Assembly: GCA_006384855.1 (NCBI GenBank)
Contig: VCJN01000238.1
Location: 142,636 to 206,635, forward strand
DNA from: Tetraselmis striata
Taxonomy: Eukaryota; Chlorophyta; Chlorodendrophyceae; Chlorodendrales; Chlorodendraceae
Reading direction: 5' to 3'
DNA: 64,000 nucleotides
The translations under genes were made by a program, and so were the position numbers. Shown piece by piece: positions 55,829-64,000 of the stretch. Position 1 is the first letter of the stretch; each line of letters starts with the position of its first letter. Below the pieces are notes generated by a model. That model did not search any database and was not told the origin of the DNA. It was given only the letters and a program-made list of their open reading frames with translations.

Positions 55829-55996
55829 TGCGCGAGCCGGTTGAGGCGAGCGCAAAGCAGAGAGTGCCGGTGCCCGAGGGCGGATCCCTCAGGTCGTGGT
55901 GCTGGTGCGGGCCGGCAGGCCCCAGTCCGTGCGCCGACCGCGGGGATCGTGCGCAGTACAACATTGCTAAGTACTGTAAACCTCTAGATGACTACA
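55829..55996. repeat. Terminal direct repeat, right copy (168 bp, LTR-like)
   Basis: Apparently identical to 54268-54435. It is followed after 8 bases by the 32-bp AT sequence also found left of the element. Confidence 0.8.
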
Positions 55997-56036
55997 TCAG
56001 ACCATATATATTTATAATATATACATATAATATTTA

Positions 56037-56802
56037 ACATATATTTGCAGCACGCGAATATTTACACTCGCTTATGTCATCTCAGGTAACATTATACACA
56101 GTCGCTATAACAATAAGTTACTATGCGGCTACTGCATGCTAATTCAATCTGCCGCCTCACAAACGACGCACGCCCGCGCAGCGCATGGAAGTTGAGAGTA
56201 GCTGCGCCGTGGTTTAGGAGCCTTCGTTGGGGATTTCGTCACAGGAGTGCATTGAGATCACTATCTGTGGCTCAGTTTTTGCCATGCTGTGCTCCGAAAC
56301 CATGTTTTGGCCCGGCTGCTAATCCAATGTTTTCCTCCAACCGAGTGTGTTCGCCAAAACAGCTGCATAATGCCGTATCAGGGGATGGACGTTGCAGGAA
56401 TGCCGCTTGTCCCTGAGTCTGACTAGTTGTGACTGCTGCTCTGCTACTACATGGGTCAGCTGGGCGCAGTGGCAGGAGATAGGATCATTACAATAACGCC
56501 TTGAGCATATTTAGGCTATTCACAATTAACTCCCGCCCTCACCTAGTTAACGCTATACAAGCAAATATGCAAATTGTGAATCATGGCAATCGCGTCCCGG
56601 AGGAGACGCTGAGCACCGCTGTGAAGGAGGGTCTAACGTTCTAACTGCTGGGCCGGCGACGGTATTTCCCTGCATGCTACGGTGATTTTGACCACTCCCG
56701 GACTTGCAGCCAGGGAGGGCTAAATGTGCCTGCTGAGTGGTGGATGGCGCCGTCAGTGCTGCCGTTGCTGCTGCTGAGTTCCGGCTGTATGCCCCTCTGG
56801 CC
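56037..56802. other. Spacer: 3' flank of the membrane glycoprotein gene
   Basis: It contains one GCTCCGAAACCATG motif (56291-56304). No gene was seen. Confidence 0.5.
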
Positions 56803-59800
56803 TCAACTTGCAAACTGCTGCCTCAAGCTTTGATGCGCCGCGATTTTGCCGCTACCGCAATCGCCGTCACCCAGGCCAAGGTCGTCGAAATCCAGGTCGC
56901 TCGCACTGAAGCCACCGTCGCTGCTGTCATCAACATCCATGGGTGGTTCCATGCGGTTGCTGCCGCCATCCTCGACTGCCTCCTTGGTGTGCCGCTTGCC
57001 GCCGGCGGTGCGCTTCCGCCAGGGCGCGCCCTTACCGCGCTGCCATGATGCCTCAGGCAACTTCGCGACAATCTTATCTTGAGGCGCGCTGGCATTTTCC
57101 GGGCATTTCTGCCTACGGCGGAAAATAATGTACACCATGGCGCCGGCGGCACAAAGAAGAACGCCCGCGCCGCAGCCGACCGCAGCCGCAATCAATGCGA
57201 CATTGCTCGACGTCTCGTCGGAGGAGGTTATTTCCACAGTCTGCTCGGTGGGCGCCTCAGTCGTCAGGGGTTGCGGTGGTTCCTCGCTCTCGTCTTGCGC
57301 CACGTCGTCCGGCAAGTCCGACGATGAGCTGGACGGCGGAGCCACGGTGGCGTTCGCTTGTGTGGAATCCGTTGTGTTCAGAGGGCGTGTCTCATCTGGG
57401 GCACCAGATGACTGGTTATTTCCGGCTCCTGCGGGCGGCGACATCAGCGATGGCGGCGGCGATGTCGATGGCGTCGGCGTCGGCTTCGAGGTAGACGACG
57501 TCGACGGTGATGTCGGTGCGCTGTGCTCCGTGGTCGCACCGTCGCCGGTGCCACCAGCAAGCTCCGCCGGCGCGAGATTGCCGTTAGGCGGCTGAGTGAA
57601 GCCATCGTCGTCGTTCTCGACGGGGCGATCACCGCCGGCGCCACCGGGTTGTGGCAGCGTCGAGTCCCGCCCTGCAATAACGGTGCCGGTATGTTGAGCT
57701 TCCCCGACAGACTCGACCATTGCGGGGGCGCTGCCATTGGTTACCGAGTTTGGAGCGCTGCTTGCAAGCTGCTTTGGCTCGACGGGTTGCACCTCTGCCG
57801 CGGCTAGATGAGCTGCTGATCCCGGCGCCTCGTCTGCACTCTCAACGACGTCCCCAAGAGTTGCCGGCACCGCGTCTGGCGCGCTGGTTGTGGTGGAATC
57901 ATTGGTGGCAGCGGCGGCACCGTCGCTTGAGTAGGACGGCATCGAGCTTACTATCGATACGGAGATCGGCAGGGCCGTTGTGGTTGGGGGGGTTGGGGTT
58001 TCATCGGCTGTAGATATCACGGGAGAGTAGAGCACATCTCCGAGAGTAGCCGCTCCGCTCCGCTCGCTTCGGGGCCCCGCTGCCGCCGCCCCCGCAGCAG
58101 CCTGCGGCTCGGGCGCTGATGATGCGGCCGGAGCCTGCGTTGTCTTGCGGCTTACGGGCTCAGACCCGGGCTCAGAGGGGGGTCGACGGCCCGTCGCAGG
58201 TGCCAGCGCTGTCGGAGGCAGCTCGACCCACTCGCTCAAAGTTGATGTGCTTGCGGTGAGACCTGCAGATGCATGGTGAGACACAGGTCATTACTCCAGG
58301 ACAACTCGCGAGGGGTCGATACCTATATATAATAATGATTACCTAAGACCAAATCATCGATAATAGATACATTATATAGCACATATGTGTAAATATATCT
58401 AGAAATAACCTATCTGCTTACAAGCTACTTGCTGGCATATACGTAATATGTACTTTCGTCCCTCTGTAGTACACTCCTAGATTACTCTTCACGTGTCATG
58501 CAGATGCAGATATATGTACTTGTCTGGTATACGACGAACCGAGTTACAAACTTCAGAATATACAGCACAAATCCCATCTTTTATAACAAAAATAACACAA
58601 TGATACACCGGTATAGGCATTTGGACAACAATATAGGCGCCGTTGGCACGTTGGGGCGCACGACGCAGCCGCACCTGCTTGCTGCCCATTTGCGAGCGAC
58701 TCCATCTCAATCTTCATCGAGTTGGGCACCACATGCATGTCGACGGCTCCGAAGACGTCGTCCAGGAACCCGGATCTGGCCGCATGATGCAGCGCCGCCA
58801 CCGTGGCCCCGGGCGTCTCGGAGTCAATGTCGGCGCGAACCTGCGCATGGCCGCAGCGCACGGTCACTGAGTCTGACAATCAAGGCAGCGCGATGACCAC
58901 GAGAAATGCCATGATATGACATGCCGCACACCCCATTCCCATTCCCATCCCCAGTAGCATGCCTTGATTTAACAACGAGTTCGACACCGCATCCGATGAC
59001 GTTCCACAACAGGACCATCTGATCCGTAGTCCATTGATCATGGAGTGCTTTCCGTATACTTTTTACGTTAGCTGGTCATCCTCACGACCGGTAGACAATA
59101 ACGTTACAAATTAGCGATTATCATACTAGGTGTGCGCGGTAATCCTCGTTTTTGGGGGATTTCGATACTACGCGTTTTCGGTACACCTGTTGGTAAAAAC
59201 TTGTATACTTCCGCTGCACCAAGTCGAGTATTCCGGGAAATATTCGTGTTAAATTCTGATGTTTTCATCGAATGAATATAGTTTTTTTGCTGGAAGAGGC
59301 GGCGGGGGGGGGGGGGGGGGGGAGGGGGGGGACATCCAACATATAGCAAGTCCACGGCAAGGATATGGCATTTAATATCCCGTGGTTTCTTTGCTGCCCA
59401 ACGAACAGATTATTGAATACGCAACGGGGTAAGAGGGTACGTGATCTGGCTGGAAGGTGACCCATCCCCACAGGCAAGCCGCGGCCCGTGTTGGGGGGCG
59501 CTGAGCTCACCGAGAAGATGATATCGAACGAGGCCGAGTTGGCCGCCAGCTGCGTCGCGGACTCCTCCTCCACGACCACCACATTCAGGATCGACTTCTG
59601 CGGCAGAGCTGCGCACCGCCATCACACCACACGGTCAGCGGCGAGCGGGGACACACACCTGTGGGAGGGTAGGGGCTCCTGCAGGTGCCACGGCACTTTG
59701 GTCTGCACACTTGCATGGGGCCATTGGCCGGCGCTCACCGGCCGCACTCGCGAGCACGCTGTTGAGCCACTGCGTGCCGTTTCCAAACACCTTGGGTGAT

Positions 59801-61655
59801 GCTCGATTGGCACCCGCCTGCGCCGGCATGGCCACCTGAAAGTCCAGGTGGATGACGAGAATCGTCTCCTCGAGGAACAGGTCCTTGGCAGCCGGGGGAA
59901 GCGTTGTCACCACCGGCTCCGTCGCTGCCCCGGGACCCGGGTTCGGTTGGCGAAGAACCTGCCCGAGTGTCAGCCCGCCCTTGCTGCCCGGCGACAGAGC
60001 AGGCAATGGCATGTTGGTGCCGTGCGTCTCCAGGGTGGACGAGACTGCTGGCACAGGCGTGGCGGGCGTCATGATGTGCTGCAGGTCGACGGGCGGCAGC
60101 AGCTCTCCCTCCGCCGCGCTGCCTGCCGTTGGCGTTGCCTGGGGGGACAGCGCCGCTGCCCGCTCCGCCTGTGCGGGGAGGGCAGCGGGCTGCGGCTGCG
60201 GTAGCTGCTCTCCCTGATTTGCGGATGGTGCGTCCGCTGCTGCGATGGCCTCCGTCGTGGCCGCTGCGGTGGCTGGGGGTGTGGTGGTTGTGGGTGGTGC
60301 GGGGGTTGGGGCGGGCGCGGGGGTGGGGGTGGGGGCGGGCGTGGGCGCGGGGGTGGGAGCTGGTGTCGGGGCGGGCGCGGGCGGGGTGGGCGGAGGCAGC
60401 GGTGCAGGTGGCCTGCCAGGGGATGGAGGGCTGGGCGGAGGCCAAGATGGCGGCAACTGCAGCTGCAGGCAGCATCACGCAATTGTCAGTTTTTCCGGGC
60501 GCAGGGGCAGAAATCTAACAAAGCTCCGGGAAGGGTACCCTCTTTCGCATGTTTCAACAGGAGCTGGGGGGGGAAAAAAAGACACTGCTAAATGAATACC
60601 AACAGTCTTTCTCTTTAACAGGTCTAAGCAAAAGTGTAATTGCTTTAATCGGCGGTTCGCTATTCTCACTCTGAATACGTTAGTATCGATTTTCCAAAAA
60701 AACTGGTGATAACACATCCGTCTTTCACATGGTGGTTTCGTACAGCGTTGGCTCGTTCGTCCCCGCCCACAAGATGGCAGGATAGGTGGCAGGTAAGGGA
60801 CATGCGATGGGATGGTGATGCGGTGACGCATGGGGGCTCACTCGCGGTGCGCATGCTTTGGGGAATAGCCGCCGACAGTTCTCGCATGTGGGCTGGAAAA
60901 AGTCGCGCTGCTCATGGCATCCCGAGATCTTCTCTCCTGCTTCCTCACAGTCCAGCCACTTGCAGTATTTCGCCTTAACCCGGTCACCATCTAGCGTGTA
61001 ATACCTGCACAGTGACCGTGTTGCCAGTTTATTTTGTCAGCCAACGTATGTATCCAGAGCTCCCAGTACTCCAGCATGCGTCAGAGTGTGCCAGCCACGT
61101 AACATTTTCTGGTACAGTATATAGGGCCCACCTGACGCTGTCAGACCAGCCCTTCTTGCACCGCATGTCGTCCCAGCGGCGCCAGCAGTATGACACGCAC
61201 ACCTTCTGCTGTTCTTTGTCCCAGTATACGTAGTCGTACTTGCCGCTGCTGATGATGCCGTCGCTCTTGTCGCCCTGGTCGGACGACTCCTCCGCGCACT
61301 CCCAGGGGTTGCAGCCCTCCGGGCACTCCTGCACCTTGTGCGCGTCGGCGCAATAGCGCTCTCCGAACCCGTTGCACTCGTGGGACCCAGGGATTCCATC
61401 ACTGCCCAGCCACTCGCTGCTGTCTGTATCATCGTCGCTATTCTTATCATCGCTGTCAGCATCGTCGCTCCGCTTCCCACCATCGTCGTCATCGCCATCT
61501 TTCCTTTTTTTATCGTCGTCGTCGTCATCATCGCTCGACGCCGCGGCGAAGCCCTTGCGCTGGACCGAGTAATCTATGAGGAGAGTGAGCAGCAGAAACA
61601 TCCCTATGCTCCAACGTCGACTGCTAATCCAGCCTCCAGGTTGCACACGAGCCAT
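56803..61655 (-). CDS. Single-pass membrane glycoprotein with Cys-rich, Pro-rich and Ser/Thr-rich ectodomain (six exons, about 1,044 aa)
   Basis: Exons: 61655-61132, 61004-60842, 60462-59739, 59608-59511, 58840-58675, 58262-56803; phases agree throughout. In order: a signal peptide or anchor (MFLLLTLLIDYSV, residues about 19-31); an Asp-rich run (DDDDDDDKK...DDDDGG); a Cys-rich region spanning exons 1-2 with about 14 cysteines; a Pro hinge of PAPTPAPT repeats; a compact segment (DLFLEETILVIHLDFQVAM, then FGNGTQWLNSVLASAA, ILNVVVVEEE, FDIIFSVRADIDSE) with the alternating strand/helix pattern seen in many algal surface modules; a long Ser/Thr/Pro mucin-like stretch with N-glycosylation sites; one transmembrane helix (VALIAAAVGCGAGVLLCAAG) followed by FRRRQ; and an acidic cytosolic tail with SDLDFDDLGLGDGD. 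It is probably type I at the cell surface or in the secretory route. Ligand and function are unknown. A TLGxV(L/V) motif occurs three times (LTLGQVL, ATLGDVL, ATLGDVV). Confidence 0.75.
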
Positions 61656-63424
61656 CGTTTACCCAGCGAGCCCCGCCGGAGCCGCACCGTTGGCTCCAGG
61701 AGTCGATATTGCGCCGGCTCCTACTCCTCTCGCTCGTCCTGGCTACGACGCGCAGTCCCAGCTCCCACAGCGCCAATTATATTGACGGTCAATGCAATTG
61801 CACGCCTTGCCTGTAATATACTGATTGGTGCAGACTATATTGAAGTGCCTGTGGTGGCACGAGCGCCCCGACGAAAAGCAGCGGCCATGACGCCGCTGGT
61901 GAAAGCTGTCTACTGTGGGTTCTGGGTGGCGACGCGGGGGTTTCTGGGTGTTGCTGGCTGATGTTTCACCTTGCTTACTGTATTACCATCTCCGTGTGCT
62001 CGGTTGTCGCGCACGATGCCTGCACAGATGTGCCGCTGAAGCTGTGTGCTGGGCGAGTTGGTAGCGCAACAGCAGCCAGCGAGGCATCCGTCTGCTTGAG
62101 CGCCGCGCTGCTTGGCAGCTTGGCCCCACTCGGTGGGAAGGTCGCGGTATATCTAGCGATCTCGTTGTACGGGTGCATTGAAAGTCTCGATACTAAAGTA
62201 TGCGAGCGACGTTATACAGGATAATATACGGAATATTCAAGTAAATGTACGTACACTCTTCAACTCTCCTCCAACGATCGCGCGGCCGTTAACGGCAGGG
62301 CAATTTACCATGTTATTTCAACGGAATACGTACGGGATAGTATGTGTGTGTGTATGATATCTACCGACAATTACGACGTATACACATTCATTTTTAAACG
62401 GGCGTAAAAATTGTCTTCGTATATAGACGTATAATGTCCGTGATTTTCGTACCGGTTCACCGTACAGTATATTTGGCGGCAGAGTTTTACTACGAGTTGA
62501 TATAGTCGCCATATAGCGACTACACACTACAGGTGGGCAATTCCCAGGAATCCCTCTCCACAGTGTTTGGAATTCTAGGAAAGCAGGAATTCTAGGATAA
62601 TGAGTTAATAATGACTAGCATCAGTATGTCACGCATGACGTGGCGCATTGATAGAGCACGGGGGGCACCGGGGAGATGTATGCTGCAAAGGGAGAAGTAC
62701 CGGGTAGGGGATTAAACTCCTATTCGTCCAGAAAATCCTATTTACTTCAACAGTGGGGCAATGCAATACCGGGGTAGTCGCGGCGTTGCGCGCGTTGCTC
62801 GGCACCACCTCCGGTAGTGGCAACAATTTGGCATGCTCAAGAGTGGCGATGACGTCGCAAGCACAGCACCTACCGCCACGTACAATTCCTTTTCCGGGAT
62901 GGTGGCACCTTCGGCCTTCCCGGCCCCGCACGTATCCAGCTCGCCCGCCACGCGGATACTGCCTGCTAGTAATAAGAGACCTCGTCTACCCCTACAACGC
63001 ACGAGTCACGCCCGTTGCAATTTGCGTTCTCAGTCAGTTTCGTATCGTGCCGCTTGTGAGACGCTCGACCGTTACAGCTGATGAGCTTGCTGCTGGATTG
63101 GCATCGGACATTCTGACATGGCACTACAGTGAGTATGTAGCACTGCGCGCTACCACGGCATTGACGCCGCCCACCCCCGTAGTTCTACCCCAGTGGTATC
63201 AATGGTTTGTTGAGTCCCTAATCTCTATCAACACTATGGATTAGGTAGTATAACTTACAGATTACTTTTAAATTCCAATGATAGTTTTATCAATAAATAT
63301 ATGTACCTTTTCATCTGATTGTGCTACTCATACCGTACATTCTCACTTTACCCTACATTTTAACATGCTAGCATCATCCATGCTTTTTACACAGTGCACA
63401 TCACTTGCACACGCACGCACGCAC

Positions 63425-63457
<33 letters not shown>

Positions 63458-64000
63458 TTAATCAATCAATTAATTAACAAGGATTTGGGTGGTCATGAGC
63501 AATGGAAATCCTGGGTCGGTATGGAATTCCTTGAAATATTCCTTTGAAACTCCAATTCCTGAAATTTCTTTAAACATTCCTGGCGCCCGCCTCTGTATAT
63601 ATATAACATATATGGAACGCTCTCCTGGCTAGCTAGTTTGGGCACCGCGGCTAGGCACGTCCGGCAGGGGCAAATATATTACATTATATTATGTGCATGC
63701 TGTGCTAGAAGACACCGCTAATTATTCGTGCCGGGCGCGCTTAGCTAGCAGCACAACTACACCGTGCCGTGTGCTATATATTAAGACGTGTCCGACAGAT
63801 ATTATCATAGAAATAACGATGGTTAACAAACAGTAGGTATAATAATGATAAGTAGCAAACAATACCGACATATGCATATGCTGGTATAAGAAGGAAAAGT
63901 GGCATCATCAATAAAAGGCCAAATAACCTGATAAATACGCAGCACGGCCCACGAAAGGTGACTTACTACTTGTTGGACCACTGCTCTAGAATGATGATGA
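61656..64000. other. Right-end spacer, no reliable gene
   Basis: The left part should be the promoter of the glycoprotein gene. A frame at 62753-63244 (+, 163 residues) ends in a sequence that looks somewhat protein-like (TADELAAGLASDI, LPQWYQWFVESL) but lacks any family match or splice support. Other content: AT-rich runs (62210-62530, 63590-63900), a CA/CG microsatellite, and paired TAGTCGCCA/TAGCGACTA motifs at 62500-62520. Confidence 0.4.
63408..63457. repeat. CA/CG-type microsatellite
   Basis: Alternating purine-pyrimidine run (CACGCACG, CACACACA, CGCGCGCA, CACACACA) of about 50 bp with Z-DNA-forming composition. Confidence 0.9.

Noticed and set aside
58824..59018. Additional exon of the membrane glycoprotein upstream of 58840
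   Set aside because: Phase does not fit the exon ending at 59511; the acceptor at 58841-58842 joins cleanly.
61338..61961. Plus-strand hydrophobic ORF (IVAIL, IIAVSIV runs)
   Set aside because: It is antisense to the Asp-rich exon 1 of the glycoprotein; GAT/GAC repeats read as Ile/Val/Ser on the other strand.
1..64000. CRISPR arrays, bacterial operons or ribosome-binding sites
   Set aside because: Spliced genes, TATA-type promoters and plant-type families show nuclear eukaryotic DNA; no regularly spaced repeat-spacer array exists.

Overview
This window is GC-rich nuclear DNA from a eukaryote, most likely a chlorophyte green alga, possibly a trebouxiophyte. The reasons are genes broken by many spliceosomal introns whose exon joins keep frame, plant-type gene families (a sterol C5-desaturase close to plant STE1/DWF7, an EXA1/GIGYF-like GYF protein, a plant-type acid lipase with a long N-terminal extension, a RAP-domain organelle RNA protein), TTTAGGG-type motifs in introns, and Ala/Gly/Pro-rich proteins. 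No organism name can be fixed from the sequence alone.

Layout. 1-1224 (-): 3' part of a Rab-GAP (TBC domain). 3571-6183 (+): single-exon RAP protein. 7880-8480: 222-bp tandem repeat; 8765-8854: (TA)n. 9599-10335 (+): small secreted protein with a clear TATA box. 13099-15040 (+): sterol C5-desaturase. 15722-26650 (-): 18-exon GYF translation-repressor-like gene. 28335-30548 (-): RFC3 clamp-loader subunit in 8 exons. 31941-37922 (+): acid lipase in 11 exons. 38837-40564 (-): F-box/LRR protein. 41075-47917: a diverged palindrome of about 6.8 kb built from satellites, with five 172-bp units at its centre. 48180-52877 (+): decayed piggyBac-type transposase, interrupted by a DNA amino-methyltransferase-like sequence (49118-50815). 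54268-55996: short element bounded by identical 168-bp direct repeats. 56803-61655 (-): six-exon single-pass membrane glycoprotein. The last 2.3 kb holds only doubtful ORFs and simple repeats.

The host genes are unrelated housekeeping functions (vesicle traffic, organelle RNA, sterol synthesis, mRNA translation control, DNA replication, lipid turnover, ubiquitin targeting, cell surface) and do not form a pathway. From about 41 kb to 56 kb the window turns into a repeat and transposon island. Introns and spacers are full of 12-30 bp G:C homopolymers. Four of about 44 introns I could model appear to use GC-AG boundaries. All exon models were made by eye from frame, splice signals and family motifs.
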